A DNA stretch of 64,000 nucleotides, from assembly GCA_030765045.1 (NCBI GenBank), contig CM060964.1, positions 321,850,013-321,914,012 on the forward strand, written 5' to 3'. Below the pieces are notes generated by a model. It ran no database searches and had not been told where the DNA came from. It was given only the letters and a program-made list of their open reading frames with translations. Shown piece by piece: positions 1-13,554 of the stretch. The position numbers and the translations under genes are program-made. Numbering within the stretch: the stretch's first letter is position 1; every line of letters starts with the position of its first letter. The stretch is from Tenodera sinensis. Its lineage: Eukaryota; Arthropoda; Insecta; Mantodea; Mantidae.

Positions 1-3000
1 TGCTTTTAGAATTCTTATGAACATACTACGCAAGGCCTAAAGGCTTTGGATATGAACATTTGCTGCTTGCTTATGGAATAATAACATGGAGGTCTTCTTA
101 TAAAGGCATGCAGCTGTTCAAACTGCAAAAAGGATTATAAATTTAATAATACAAGAATTAATACATTCAGATAGTAAGAAAGTGTTCAAGGAGCTATCAG
201 TATTACCCTACCATGCAATATGCACTAGAGTCGAAAACATTGATCACTTTACAAGAAACTCAGTTTTACATTATCACAATAGAGGAACATGGAGTAACAT
301 ACATCTTAACACACATAAGCTTACCAGATGTCTTAAGGCATTGGTGACATTTGGGCAAAAATGATGAAAATTCCAATTTTTCATTTTTTGCCTTAAAATT
401 ATGTCTGTACTTTATATTCTTACAATCTACCATCACTTACACTGCATTGCCATTTAGCAATGGGCTGTTACCTCATTATTTAAATGTCCATGTGCAAATG
501 GGTGTGGCTCCTGAAGTATATTTGTTACCCCAATGGCAAATACTGGGATTCTGATTTGGCCTATCAGACATGAGCATTGGCAGCCTTTTTTCCAGGGGTG
601 GGGGGGAACATGTTGAAAGTTTGCAATCAGATAATATTAATTAATTATTTTACTGTCAAAATTTATATTTGTTGCAGATAACCTTATTAATTTGTGCTAA
701 ATAAAAATTGTTCTTTACATCAAAATTAAAATTAAAATTTAATAGTCAGTAATTGATTGCCCATTACGTCCACCAACTTCCAAAGGGGGGCCATGGCCCT
801 TCCCTCCATTGCCCCCCTTTCACGATGCCCATGCCATCAGATCTGGACAGTAAGGGTTTGTTGATTAACTCTCCATTAGGCATGTGTCCTGGTAGAACAT
901 TGTTGGTTGCCTGCAGCCTAATAGACCTGTGCTATATTTTTGTGCTTATATGCTTGTATTTACCTTTTTAAATTTCATTTTCTTTCATTCTCATGTTTAG
1001 CTTCATTTAGCTTAAATATACACAACTTTTATTAGTATTATTTTGTAGATAGGTCAAAGAGAGATAACATTTAGTATGACTACAGTATACATTAAAATTT
1101 GTTCTAAACTACATGGTGGTGCGGTTTTTGCAATTATTTATATCGTTGTGTCTTTTAGCTAATGAGATCTTTGTGATCTCAGGGCTTGGTAACGGATGGA
1201 ATGAACATACACTCGGGTTTAACTTTAGTCAAACATTTTATTTGCACCTTCTTGTTCACAATTTTTATATTATATCACAGTAGAAAGTCTTATTTTAGCA
1301 AATCAACTTCCCTAGCATCGCCAAAATTTAATTAAAGGTCTCTAAACACTTAGTAAATTCACTTTTACTATTTCATGACGCGTACACATAAAAATGCGTC
1401 CATCCATGCCGAATACGGAAGCGGTAGTGAAAAGTTTTTTGGCGTCGTTTTGACGCGACACCGCCTTTTTCATATTCATCCGCGCAAATAGTTCTTTCTC
1501 AGTAGGGAAGCGATCCCATTCATCGTCCCCTACTTTTATTATGAAACACAAACAATTCTAATATTTATACACATATATTAAAATCAAATATGGAAAGATT
1601 TATGACGTCTTTGTGCAAACTTAGTTGTTCGTAACAATGAACCTTATCAACATGTTTTCGTCATTTAATTATCTCATACCAACATCAAAAAATGAATTAC
1701 ACTTTTAACAAACATTTACATGAACGATTTTCTTTTGGGGTCTTCTAATATTCTGTCTCAATGGTAAGATAATAAATTGCAATCTTCAGGTATACAACTT
1801 GTAATTTGAAATGTACATGAAGTGGAATATGAGAAAAAAGTGGCTAAACTATTAAGAGAAACAAAGAATTGTCTGGTTTCCTTAATACAATTCACAGATT
1901 GGGGAAGTGTAAGAACTGCATCACTCAATCTATTCAATACATTTCTATTTTCTTTAATCTTTCATTATGCAAATGGTCAACAGTTTTTTCTCACAGTTCA
2001 ATGAATGCTCTGTCCATTGAGTGTTGAAGTTTTTAAAGCTGTAAAATTGTATGTGTTGTTGATCTCTTATGTTTATCCAAAGCTGGGATTAAATACACTA
2101 AATTTGTGAAACTCGTATTCCAGGGCATTTTCTCAGTTGCAAACAACAAGCTTGGCCAACAATAAAGGTTATTTAATTTGCATGAATCAGTCAGCTACAC
2201 GTTACTTATCACAATTATTTATATTAAAATACATTTGGTAAGTATTCTTATTTCTTTTGCTTCTGCTGACAGTGCAAGTATGGAAGAGCTGGAGTAGGCC
2301 TTCCCTTCCCTGTTTTACTATCACTAATTTATCCTCATATTTCCACTGTGAGTATGTTGTTTTACTACACATTGCTCATCCATTTCAAAGCATTAACACT
2401 AGTTACACTGTGCACTATGAAATAAGTAATACTAATAAAGCTGTTGAGGACTGTAACAATCACACAATTAAAAACACATTCTTTCTTGCTTTTAACTCCA
2501 TGTGCTATTGTTATGCAGCCAGTCATGTTCACACGGCACATTTTGGAGACGCTTGTGTGAGTATAGCGACACAGGATTCCGAAGCCTTGGTGTGCTTATT
2601 CCTGCATTCTGTCACCTCACTTCTCTCTTCCCACATTGTAGTAATGGCTGTGGTAGCAAGCATCCGAAGCCCTACTCTTCCCTCTGTTGAATGGTAGAGA
2701 ACGATACATATTCCATCCTACGTGCTAATTCTTCATGAGGAAAATTGGCTAGTATTACAATTGTTATTAATATTACTTATTAATTTCTAGTTTACTTTAG
2801 ATATGGGCTTCAGTGATAGCTTTGAAAGCCCACAATATATGCCACTGCATGCCGCATTGCAGCAAAGTGGCATACAGTTTTAAAGTTTAAATCAGGAGAT
2901 CAAATTTCATGCTGACAGATGTAAGCAGAGACCTCTTGTGTGATTTTCTACAAACATTCATCCTGGTAAAACAGTGCTAAACTTTGGCAAATTTTTTGTC

Positions 3001-3887
3001 TGTGTACATGTGTTATCAATGTGGTCATGTTTTCTGAATTTTATAGAAGAATTTTTGTTTCTAAAAAGAAATTGCAAATTGCAGTGACTTCAGCTATTAG
3101 TGAATTCATTATGGGTTGTGAGGCTACTCTCTATGTAAAGGAAATGGTCACAGCTAGTAAAGCAACACCAGTCAGCAAAAGAATTGGTAATGTTAGGGAT
3201 AAGCAAAGATTAAAGTAGAGTGCGTTAAGTACATTAAATACATTCAAATCTGCAAAAAACAATTAAGATAGCAAAACTTAAAGAAGTTAAACAGTTAGCT
3301 GAAGTACCTTCATATGGTCCAGGGCAATTCTAAAGCAGTAAATATATGTTGTCATACACTTAAAACTCTAAAGTTATTTTTCTTTGCTTTCTATTTTTTC
3401 ACATTTTTTAATCTTTAAAATACCCCTTCTAGTGCAATTCTTTATAGATTTTTTTGAAATTTTGCACACATATGTTTAGATAGTTGCTTTATAAAACTTG
3501 GTGTTTTAAATGCTCTACATAGATCAGTTTAAGTGTTATTTAATTTTGATTTTGAAAATTAATAATAGATTAAAAAACAGCCATCAATGTATTTAATAAT
3601 TTTTTTTTCAAAACTGTTTGACATAGACAAGTAAAAATAATAGGTTTTATAGACATACTCAAAAGAAACTTATAGCCAGAGTTTACTTTTTTCATAACAT
3701 ATAATATTTTATATGAAGCATTTCTTATACTACACTAAAATTGCACCAAAAAACTCAATCATTTTTTTAAAAACTACCTTACGTAGAAAAGTGAAATGTT
3801 CGTACACCATGCAGACACTAGATGGTAGTTGTGAAGGGAGTGTATAGTGGCAGAACAGCACTTGTTTGTTGTTAAGTAGAGAAAGCC
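1..3887. other. Repeat-poor, AT-rich stretch with no recognisable gene
   Basis: I see no convincing coding region, RNA gene or transposon terminus here. Short open frames (for example 2257-2697 + and 1342-1551 -) show no recognised domain, and the first has ordinary AT-rich composition. The 1342-1551 minus frame is slightly more CpG-rich than its surroundings (reads ...KKAVSRQNDAKKLF...), so a diverged exon cannot be excluded, but nothing identifies it. Confidence 0.4.
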
Positions 3888-3964
3888 ATGGACAAGATGG
3901 AAGGCAACTATCATGGACAAAGCTGGACTGCTTGGTATTTTTCGGGAAAAAAGAACATTTTGTT

Positions 3965-4085
3965 GTTTAACAATGCTGTCAATTTCCAGGATCACATCAG
4001 CATCACTGGTGTGCCGGAATTTCATCCCACAGGAGTTCTTTTACATGCCAGTAAATCTACTGACATGGAGCTGTCACTTTTTTTG
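3965..4085. repeat. Partial SINE body (family B)
   Basis: This stretch matches, base for base over most of its length, the body of the SINE at 37716-37820: both contain the block GTTCTTTTACATGCCAGTAA followed by ATCTACTGACATGGAGCTGTC. From memory, similar blocks occur in tRNA-derived SINEs of several insects. The tRNA-like part present in the 37.8-kb copy is not visible here, so this is a truncated copy. Confidence 0.6.
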
Positions 4086-4713
4086 GAAAGAAAGAGTCAG
4101 AAAAAAAGGTGTGTGCACATTGCATTCCACGGGACTTGACAAAGGCCTAGAAGGAGAGCAGAGTTCAGAGTTTCTGACATTAACTATTGGAAATGGAGAT
4201 TGAAGATCCAGATTTTTTGGAGAAAGGAATCACTACCATACATCTGAGAAGAAAGTCTTTGTTCAATAACATGAAGGATGCACTGAAAGGTAACTTTTTG
4301 ATAACAATAAGGAATTACAGGCAGTTGTCCATGAGTGGGTGTGTAGTATGCCCAAACAATGTTTCTGTGATGCAATAATGTAGTTCCCTGAAAAGTGGAA
4401 GTAGTGTGTTGATGTTGGTGGGGAGACATCCCATGTACATTGAATCATTTTTATCAATAAATAAGGTATAAAAACTATTATTATAAATAATACACACCAA
4501 GGTATTAATTTCTATATCATTTTCCAAATAATGTTAAAGGATTTAATCACAAAAGATGTAAGGCTGCTGTGGAAAATATTCTTTTAAGAAATTTACCATT
4601 CACTGTAAAGGATTATATGAATATAAAATTCTAGTTTTCAAATATGTAAATTATATACTAATTCCAGTAAACAAGTCATCAATCTGCTTATGTATAAATT
4701 AGTGCATGAACCA

Positions 4714-7303
4714 CAGTGTTGCCAATTTAGCTTTTTTGTAGCTAAATCTAGCGTTTTCGAAAGAGTAAATGCTACAAAATTTTGGTTTTAGCTATTAGCT
4801 ACATTTTTGGCTATGACAATTTTAAGTTTAGCTTTTTTCTAGCTTCTTTGTGTACTGAATAATGACTACATTAAAAAAGGAAACATTTAGAGAACATCGC
4901 TTCTTACATTCGAGCCGCGGATCCATATAGTAGAAGTAGATGCAATAAATGCTCAGATTGCTCACGGCATTGACCGATGCGTCTTGCGCTAACGCTGAAC
5001 AGTGTATTAGCATTCTTTTCTCAGTGAGATAGTTTGAATTTGGTTTTGTGGTGATCGGAAATATAGTTAGTTCTCGTTGACTTGTACTTTCACTGGAGTG
5101 TATAAGTTCGTGTGCTTTGTGTTGGGTGTGAAATCAGTGAACAGAGTTGTTCTGAATTACTTTTTTTTTGTACTGAAACAGTAAAATGCCACCGAAGTTT
5201 ACACAGGGGTACAGATGGGAGTGGGAATCTATGGAGGAGTTTAAGGGTTGGCTTCAAACAGTTGTTAATGACAAAACAAGAGCGTATTGCAAATATTGCA
5301 GATGTGAAATTAATTCCAAGTTAAGTGACTTGAAAGTTCATGCTAAAAGAGATAAACACAAAAAGTTTGCAGGTCCCTTTCTAAATAAACGCCAGAAAGT
5401 AATAAATTTTAGTCCTGCATGCACTTCATTAGGGATACATGAAGCAGAAGCCAAGCTGGCTATGTGTGCGAACATTGTTCCCTGCTATCGTGTGATCATT
5501 TATCCGAACTTTGTAAAAGTGCTTTTGCAGACAGTAAACATTCTGGCATCCATTTACATCATACCAAATGTAGCGAAACAATAAAAAATGTTCTAGCACC
5601 TCACTTTTATAAAGAGCTAGTTAAAGATATCAGTGATCAAGCATTTAGTATAATAAATAATAGATGAATCAACAGATGTGTCTATGATTAAACTTCTAGC
5701 AATTGTTATATGTTACTTTAGTTGTACGCATGGCAAAATTGTATCTACATTGCTCGAGGTAGTGGAACTTAAATTAGGAGATGCTGATAGCATAGTACAA
5801 AGTATAAAGCGGGTACTGTCTGAAAATAATTTAAATCCTAAAAAGTTGTTTGGTATTGGAACTGACAATGCAAGCATAATGACGGGGCATAACAATGGTG
5901 TATTTGTAAAATTGAAAGAAGAATTAGGAAGTCCCCACATGGTATTGTTTCGATGTGTCTGTCACTCTTTACAACTTGCAGTAAGCGCAGCATATGAAGA
6001 CGCTCTACCGAGAACATTAGATTTCTTAATTAAAGAAACACACAATTGGTTTTCCCATTCTACTGCTAGAGAGGTTGCATACAAGGAGATTTATCAGGCC
6101 ATAAATTGCGGCATCGAGCCATTAAAAATTCCGCAAGTGAGCAACACGCGTTGGATTTCGATAGAACCAGCTGTGAGTCGGATTCTCCAACAGTGGAGTA
6201 AATTGAAGTTGCATTTTGAATTATCTAGACAGAGGGAAAAATGTTATACAGCTGAATTACTTTTTTCGATGTATACAGACCCCCAAAATCTCTTATACCT
6301 TCTTTATTTACAACCTATCCTAGAAGAAGTGCAGAGAACTAATAAAGCGTTTGAGTAAGAGAGTGTAGACCCAACTAAGCTTATAAATGATTTGATGGCA
6401 TTAGTAGAATCGGTTAGTAGAAAAGTGTTAATTCCTACAGCAAAAATTGACCCCTTAGTAAATTCAATTGTGAATCAGGTGGACCCCAGACCTTATTTAG
6501 GTTTTAAATTTGAATCTACTATACACGAACTAAATATATCACAAGATGCGGAACAAAATATTCGGCAGAGATGCATAAGGTTCGCTGTAAAACTTTCAGA
6601 GGAACTTCAATCTCGTCTTCCTCACAATTTAAAAGTACTGAAAATGACAAATATGTTTTGTGTAGAGGAAACTTTAAAAGTGCTGAAACCTCCCATAATT
6701 GACATTGCTCTTGAGTTAGGTTCTAAAGACATTGACTCATTAATAACTCAGTGGAGAAACATAACGCACAGTGACTGTGAAAGCACAGGAGACACAATCA
6801 AGTTTTGGACAGAAGTAGATAGGTTTCGCAATGCTGCCAATGAAAATCCATATGGTGAACTGGTCTCATTAGCATTTTCAGTTCTTAACCTTCCATATTC
6901 AAACGCAGATGTGGAACGTGTGTTTAGCCAGGTGAACATCATAAAGTGTAAGTTGAGAAATCGAATGATGACCAAAACATTAAATGCCATCCTTTTGATG
7001 CATTTTGGACTTAAACAAAACAGTAAGTTCTGTTATTCCTATTAGCTTCCAGAAAGTGTACTTAAAATGATGGGCACCAAGGGTAATTATTCAACAGCAG
7101 CTAGGACTTCCTCAGCGGAAACTAATACAGAGCCGAACAAGGAGGAGGAAGCAGAAGTATTTTTTGATAATTTATAGGTGAGTGATTATGTGCATAAATG
7201 TTTAGCTTTTTATATAACTATTTTGAACTACTATTTAGCTATTTTTTGGCATCTTTCTATCTTCCATTTAGCTTTTTTCTGTCGACATGAGTTGGCAACA
7301 CTG
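4714..7303 (+). mobile_element. hAT-superfamily DNA transposon, degraded
   Basis: The element is bounded by 12-bp terminal inverted repeats: CAGTGTTGCCAA at 4714-4725 and its reverse complement at 7292-7303. The subterminal regions on both sides are AT-rich and carry repeated AGCTTTTTT/TAGCTA words (4726-4850 and 7196-7290), as is common where a hAT transposase binds. It carries a transposase remnant with BED finger and hAT dimerisation region (5186-7045). I cannot find an exact 8-bp target-site duplication: the left flank is ATGAACCA and the right is GTTGTGGT. Either the flank has mutated or one end is slightly misplaced. Confidence 0.8.
5186..7045 (+). pseudogene. hAT transposase pseudogene (BED zinc finger, hAT C-terminal dimerisation)
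   Basis: The reading begins MPPKFTQGYRWEWES at 5186. A BED-type finger follows (AYCKYCRCEI ... HAKRDKHKKF, with Cx2C and HxxxxxH ligands, about residues 32-62). The central catalytic region has IGTDNASIMTG (about 5860) and CVCHSLQLA (about 5955). The C-terminal dimerisation region has LPYSNADVERVFSQVNIIK near 6890-6945. The gene is broken. The frame moves after about 5580 to the +1 frame (5464-5667), returns at about 5668 next to the conserved DESTDVS motif, and a TAG-type break is replaced by an in-frame TAA stop at 6356, after which the same frame continues to 7045. A functional hAT transposase would catalyse cut-and-paste transposition using a D-D-E triad; this copy cannot encode one. It resembles the ZMYM6-like/DUF4371 branch, by memory of motifs. 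Confidence 0.88.
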
Positions 7304-7311
7304 GTTGTGGT

Positions 7312-8168
7312 TAACGTTCTGTGAAATCGTAACGACAGCAGAGCGAAAGTAAATCTCGTAAACCTTCAAATAATATTATTGTATTTGTAAAACCCGCAAG
7401 ATTTGAAAGATGTGCAAGAGCATATGAGCAGTAAGAAGAAAGTAAATCTGTTGTCACAAGGCCATTGGTAAGTACTTATAATGTATGTATTAAATAAACC
7501 ATGACATAACCTGATGTGTAATGTACCTGCATTACTTATTCATTTATTTTCAATATAGACCTGACTAATATTACTTTTTGCAAATCAACTGTAGTGCGAA
7601 TCTAGTCTGCTTATGTATGATAATAATAATAATAAACAGTTTGTAACCAGATAGTTCGTTAATACTAGTGAACAACAAAAGTGCATTTGGAGTAAGTTCA
7701 CTTTTTGCATTCTCTGAATTTCAGAACTGTATACGTTGTAAACTGGACCACTGCAGTGCTGAACACCTACAGAAGTGCATCTTCAGGACTATGGTACAGA
7801 TTTCCTTTATGTATCATGTGAAGTAAGTTACTTTTAATACATTTTCCATTTTACTGTCTCATAACCCAATGGCAGATTCATTGTTATATCTTTCGTAAAT
7901 TATCTTTTCTTCAATTTTGTCACTGAGAGATTACTTACACAATCTGAATATTATTGGTACAGCATTGAGAAATGGACTAGGATCACATGCTAAGGTTAAG
8001 CTTCTTTACTAGCTGTACAAAATAATACTGTCATTTTATCAAGGAAGTCATTTAAATTTACAAACTTCAGTAAAGAAGGATGTGATAAAATCTCCAGTGA
8101 AATAAAGAAGCAAGTTTATGGTAAACAGGTGAAACTAGAATTTTGCGTTTACAAAATTAGAGGAGTTT
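7312..8168. other. Unannotated AT-rich spacer
   Basis: Nothing coding is seen. The segment 7740-7800 (reverse strand CCTGAAGATGCACTTC) recalls the 3' end motif of Penelope-like elements but lacks the matching second strand, so I do not call it. Confidence 0.35.
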
Positions 8169-8338
8169 AGATTTGCTGAGGAAGGAGACGCTGTGAAGAC
8201 GGAACAGGCGAGAGCCTAATCCATGAAGTGAAGAAGAAGAAGAAGAAGAAGAAGAAGAAGAAGAAGAAGAAGAAGAAGAAGAAGAAGAAGAAGAAGAAGA
8301 AGAAGAAGAAGGAGAAGAAGAAGAAGATTTGCTGAGGA
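8169..8338 (+). mobile_element. 5'-truncated LINE 3' end with (GAA)n tail and 14-bp TSD
   Basis: A 14-bp direct repeat AGATTTGCTGAGGA lies at 8169-8182 and 8325-8338. It brackets about 142 bp: a short body (GACGCTGTGAAGACGGAACA and following) and then about 95 bp of near-pure GAA repeat from 8229. Body plus simple-repeat tail plus target-site duplication is the signature of target-primed reverse transcription. The microsatellite is therefore the 3' tail of a tiny LINE insertion, not an independent repeat. Confidence 0.82.
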
Positions 8339-9735
8339 TGAGGGAACAATCTATTAAAAATAATTGGATATTTTGTATTTAGTGATGGGGTGTAATGTAG
8401 CGTATTGACCAAAATTCTTCAAATAGATTTTCCCACACTTTTAATACTATTGCACTGTTTTGTTGTACAAATATTAAGAATACATCTTCAGGAATAATAA
8501 TTGACACACATAATATGTCATTCATTTCGGTAAATGTCTTTGACTTGCATTTTATTGAGACAAGGTGCAGAAAGTGAAGCAGTGAAATTAAATTATCTGC
8601 AGGTACTTCATGCAAGGCATCACGGGAGCCTTCCTCTACGCTGTATCCCTTCCCTCTCCTGTCCAGATGTTGCCAACATCAGCACTTCACAAAGAACACA
8701 CGCCATTTCCTGCATGTTGCTCACACCGTTCCTGTGTTTCATATGTTGGCAATACCACTTTCACCACCTTCCCGTACCTCGCTCATGTCCCTTCTATATG
8801 CCACCACTATAGGTTGTGTTGCTTTCCAACGAGGTAGGGAAAAAGGTTATTTGCATGTTTTTTTAGAGTTTTAGGAGGCAATATAATGATCTTAAAAGAA
8901 TAATAATATACTGATGTTATATTATCAAGGCACCCAACATTCCCTAATGTAAGTATGTGTGACGAAAATTGGGTATTGGTCAATATGCTACATTATCCAT
9001 GATGGGCCAAACGAATGTTTTGCACCATCAATTGTTAAGCAATAGTATCCTGTAAAAACCAAATGCTTTCATTTGATTGGGTCATAATAAATATGTTAAA
9101 GTATAATTAGAGCAGTGAAAGCAGTTTTCTTTCAACAAGTCATACAGTTGATGGTACAATTGTATTTCGTTCTGTGTTGCATTAAAATTATATTTGCAGC
9201 ACAGATGTCAACACAAAGTTTTCAAATGGTCCTGAAACTTAATTTTAGCTGTACAACTGTAATAGACAGGTAATCATATACCTTAAATATGCCTGTTTCA
9301 CAATTATTAATTGCTGGATTTATTCAGAATGTTTATCATTGTACTGCGATAGGCTATGTTCATTTAATGTAAATATACTTTTTGAAATTTCATTGGGTGA
9401 AGTATAATAGGCGTTTGACAATTTGTTTTAGTCCATATCATTAGTAGTATGGGGTTTAATTACAACAATGCCATTTTACTCTTAAGAGATGTATACAGGA
9501 AAAATTAAGTTTAAATTTATGGACACGCTTTAAGTGATATAGTTTTTGGTCTCCCATTTTATATTGGGCATGACAAATTGCGTAATTTTTCTCAGAGGCT
9601 TCTTAATTAAGCTCAAGTTCGTTTTCGCACTGCAAATCTACAACACAGGACCAGCACACGCTTTCCTTCTGAAGGACACCATGTTTACATGTTTACATCG
9701 CTGCCCACCAGGTTCAAATACCCAGGACACATACA
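8339..9735. other. Spacer containing a diverged dispersed repeat (about 8825-8990)
   Basis: No gene is seen. The segment 8825-8990 matches 28105-28275 in order: AGGTTATTT, then a block near CAATATAATGATCTT / CAATATCATGATCTC, then GCACCCAACATTCCCTAATGT / GTACCCAGCATTCGCTAGCGT, then AAAATTGGGTATT / AAAATTGGATTTT. It is one dispersed repeat family of unknown class present twice in the window. Confidence 0.5.
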
Positions 9736-9881
9736 TTGTTGTTGTTGTTGTTGGTTTATTTAATGACGCTGTATCCAGTGTATTCTGGATTTCCGCGTCT
9801 GGTGTCCTTGATGAAGTAGAGATGTAGATGTAACATAAGATGTAATTTGAATATACATATGTTCTTATTATGCTGTTAGTA

Positions 9882-12800
9882 TTATAGTTTCATTTTACAT
9901 TTTCTGAGGAAACGAAGAAGAAGTGGTGCTATATAACGTATTTTCCAATTTAGAAGTGAGGAAATACTCCAGGGACCGTATCCAATATGTGCACATATGT
10001 GTGAATATAGACATGTCGAATGTTGGTAATTTTTAGGGCATTGAAAGAATATATGATCTGCATCGCCAAACTGACCACACTCACAGCAATCTGTATCACG
10101 TTTTCCGATCTTAAATAAATAAGCCGGGGTGGGTGCTACGCCTAATTTCAATTTTGTTGCCAGAGATATAGCCTCTTTATCTATATTTCCCACTGAAAAC
10201 CATGGTGTTTTAGATGATCTAGGTAGATGGAAATAAGTATCAATATGATGAGTAATATGTTGTCGGACGTCATGGATGTGTATTCCTGGTGATGGATTTG
10301 GGGGAGAATTATTGGCAGCTGCTTTGGCCAGTTTATCTACGTACTCATTACCTGTTATGTTGGAATGGCCAGGTATCCATATCATATGTGTCATGTTATG
10401 TCGTTGATCTAAAGAATCTAGTTCGTGGAAACATAATATTTCCCACCAATCAAGAGAAGGTTTTATTTGGAATCTATTAAGAGTTTGTATAGCACTGTAG
10501 GAGTCGATACAGAGTAGGATTGTGGAATTATGTATATGACGTAAAGAATATAGAGCTTGGTATATTGCGTATATTTCTGTTGAATAATTAGAAAAATAAC
10601 GTGGAAGAGTGAATAAGTCTCTGGTATCCGTGGTTTGATTGAAATATGCAGCTCCCGCCCCATGGTCAGATAGTGATCCATCAGTATATATAATCTGAGG
10701 GGGTGATTGTAAAGATTGAGAAAACTGGTCTAGGAAGTATGCAAACTGTTTAGGGGTAGTAACATCATGTTTTTGCCAGTTAGACAGAATAAATTTGGTT
10801 TTAGGGATTAGCTGATCATATTTGAGATAATATAAGGGAGGTCTCCTATGGGACATTCCTCCCTGGAATGATTTGAAAGCTTTAAATATTTTTAAATATA
10901 TCGGTGTCTGCTTCCGTGACCCTATTTTGCACTGTAAACGGATATTAAGGCCTAGTTGCAATTTAGAGAACAGCGGTGTCTCTGTGAAGAGAAAGAGTTT
11001 TGCTATAAAAGGAATAGTTAGGGTTATCTGCCATTCGGACGAAATTTTGTAGTGCTAATTCGGCAAAAACTTTTTGAGTAGCCGGTTTACCGCCGATCCC
11101 TAAAATGAGTTTACCAATTTGATAAATTATGGATGTAATTTTATTTTGCAGTCCAACTGGATATGCAGTAATAGTGATGGCTCCGTAATCTATTTTCGAT
11201 TGGCAAAGGGCTTTAAATATGATATAGAGATATCGTGGGTGTGCTCCCCAATGTCGACCTTGTATGTATTTAAATATGGGAAGGGTTGATCTAAGGGTGG
11301 AGTGAAGATACACAGCATGATTTTTCCAGGATAGTTTATGGTCAAAATATAAGCCTAGGAATTTGGTTGACTGCGTGAGAGGTATAGGATGTCCGTCAAT
11401 ATGTAACGGTGATTGTAAAATTGGTGTGCCGCATTTAAAGAAAATAGAATGACTTACTAACATTGAGTTGTAACCCTAGTCATATGAGGGTTTGCACTAA
11501 CAAGTCTATGTCATGTTGTAACTTATGTGTCGATAAACGGATTTCCTGAATCGTTGCTGGAGAGTAAAGGAGGATATCATCAGCAAAAAGGAGCAGTTGA
11601 CTCTGTTTAAAAGTAAGAGTACTAAGTTCCTGGATATAAATAATAAATAGTAGCGGACTTAGAGGAGTACCTTGGGGTAGTCCTTGAGAACTGTAGCGAA
11701 TTTGGGTGTATGAGTAGTGTAGATTTAATTGAATTTTACGGTCAATAAACAGGTGGTAAATACATCGTACTATAGGTGCTGGAATGAAAAGTTTCCTTAA
11801 AATAGGGATGAGGATGTCCAACTGTACAGAATCGTATGCGTGGGAAATGTCTAAGAAGTGGGCTAGAAGTCCTCGGTTGTGAGTCCAATTGACATGTATG
11901 TCATGCGTTAGTTGAAGTAGGTTGTGATGTGTGGAGAATAGTTTTCTGAATCCGTGTTGTCCTTTGGGCCAAAAACCGTAACGTTCCATATAAAACGTGA
12001 GTCGGGTTTTTAGAATTTGTTCCTTAGTGTGTTGGCTAGGACAATCGGTCTATAGTGATTTGCTGCCCTTCCTGTTTTATTTGGTTTCAGAAGTGGTATG
12101 ATGTAGAAGTGTTGCCATGAATCTGGGATATGACCTGTGTAAAGAATGTATGAATACCTATGTGTAATCAAAAGATTTAAGGTATGTGGAAAGTGTTTGA
12201 TCATTTTGTATGATATTCTATCTGGTCCTGAAGCGGTGGATTTATGATGTGAATTAAGTGCATTAGATAGTTCGTGTGTTGAAATTGGTGACATGAGTGC
12301 TAGTGCACCCTCAAATAAAGGCTCTTCCTGTGTCATGGAATTCAGAAAAAGAGGATGGTTAGGTACCGAGTCTGGAATGTGTTGTTCTAGAAATTGTTGT
12401 TGAAGATGTATGTCCATGACTATGGGATTAGTAGGGTGTCCGGTATGTCGTGTGAACCAGCGTAGTTTACGCCACATTGTGGAGGTAGTAATTGATGGTG
12501 ACAATTCCGTACAGAATTTTCGCCAACCTTTGCGTTTATGGTATTGGATGATGCGTTGAGTGGAAGCGAATTGTGCTTTTAAAACTATAAATTGGTTACA
12601 GGTTGGTGTTTGATGGTATTGGTTTAATGCTAACCTACGTTTAGCAACTGCCTCGGAACATTCTGGAGACCACCAAATGGGTTTGTACCTAGTTGTATTG
12701 GAAGAGTGTATCCGAGTTGGAGATATATGTGATAGTACTGTTGCTACAATTTAAGATACGTGATCCATAGGATGTTGTGTTGTGTATGATTTGTTAGATG

Positions 12801-13533
12801 TTAATGAAGTTGCTGTTAGCCTGTTGGTAAAATCATTCCAATCCAGTATTTGTTGACGAGGGATGGAAGGTCGACGAGCATCTAAAGTAGGTGGTTTGTC
12901 TATGTTTATAAATATGGGAAAGTGATCACTTCCCATAGAATCAAGTCTTACTCTCCAATGGGTATTTTGCCATAGCGATGATGATATTAGTGATAGATCT
13001 GGATATGAGGGAAGTTGATGAGCAGGACCAAATCGGCTTGGTGAGTCGTCATTAAGCAAAAGGAAATGTTGTTCTATTAGCTGATGAAGAAAGGAAAAAT
13101 TATGTTGGGAACAACGAATTTGGTTCGGAGTAAGGCCGAGATTAAAATCGCCACAGATTATGGTGTTTTTGTTTGGAAGTAATGGTATATGATTCATCCA
13201 GAAAGTACGAGAAATATAATGTTGTGGTGCATTATAGATTGCTATTAGTTGCAGACTAGGAAGTTGGAGCAATATGGCCTGAAATTGCTCGTCGAAACTG
13301 TTGATTGTTTGAAAAGAGGACACCAACAAAGAAGGATGAAGAAGAACCATGATTCCCCCTCCTCCCCCATGCAAGCGATCCTGTCGGATAACCTGGAATG
13401 GACGATATCGAAATGTTTGTTGAGGGGTTAGCCATGTTTCTGAAATCACTATAATGTCTATGTCATATCTCTCTAATAGATCTTGTAGATCGTGTAATTT
13501 TGGCTTTATGGAACGGGCGTTCCATTGAACCAT
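9882..13533 (-). pseudogene. LINE ORF2 pseudogene: APE endonuclease, reverse transcriptase, RNase H
   Basis: Domains in order on the minus strand: APE endonuclease (WNARSI, ISETWL, GDFN, GSDHFPIF; 13533 to about 12860); RT (GPDRISYKMIKHF near 12220, HGFRK, LPQGTPLSPLL, catalytic FADDILLYS near 11560-11590); RNase H (YTDGS near 10690, STEIYAIYQAL, CIDSYSAI, PGHSNITGNEYVD); and a terminal CECGQFGDADHIFFQC knuckle near 10080. Breaks: an in-frame TAA at about 12750 with the same frame open on both sides; a 1-nt shift near 12010; an in-frame TGA at about 11478 followed by a shift near 11450; a shift at about 10962. Catalytic motifs are otherwise well preserved, so decay is fairly recent. Confidence 0.87.
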
Positions 13534-13554
13534 CGTGAAAGGAGCGTGATCAAT

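Noticed and set aside
1342..1551. 70-codon minus-strand frame with CpG-rich codons
   Set aside because: Looks faintly coding but no family recognised and no splice partners found.
2257..2697. 146-codon open frame
   Set aside because: No start context, domain, codon bias or splice structure to support it; overlaps another frame of similar quality.
7740..7800. Third hammerhead-like or Penelope end (reverse strand CCTGAAGATGCACTTC)
   Set aside because: No GAAA strand with complementary stem II follows; only the first half of the motif matches.
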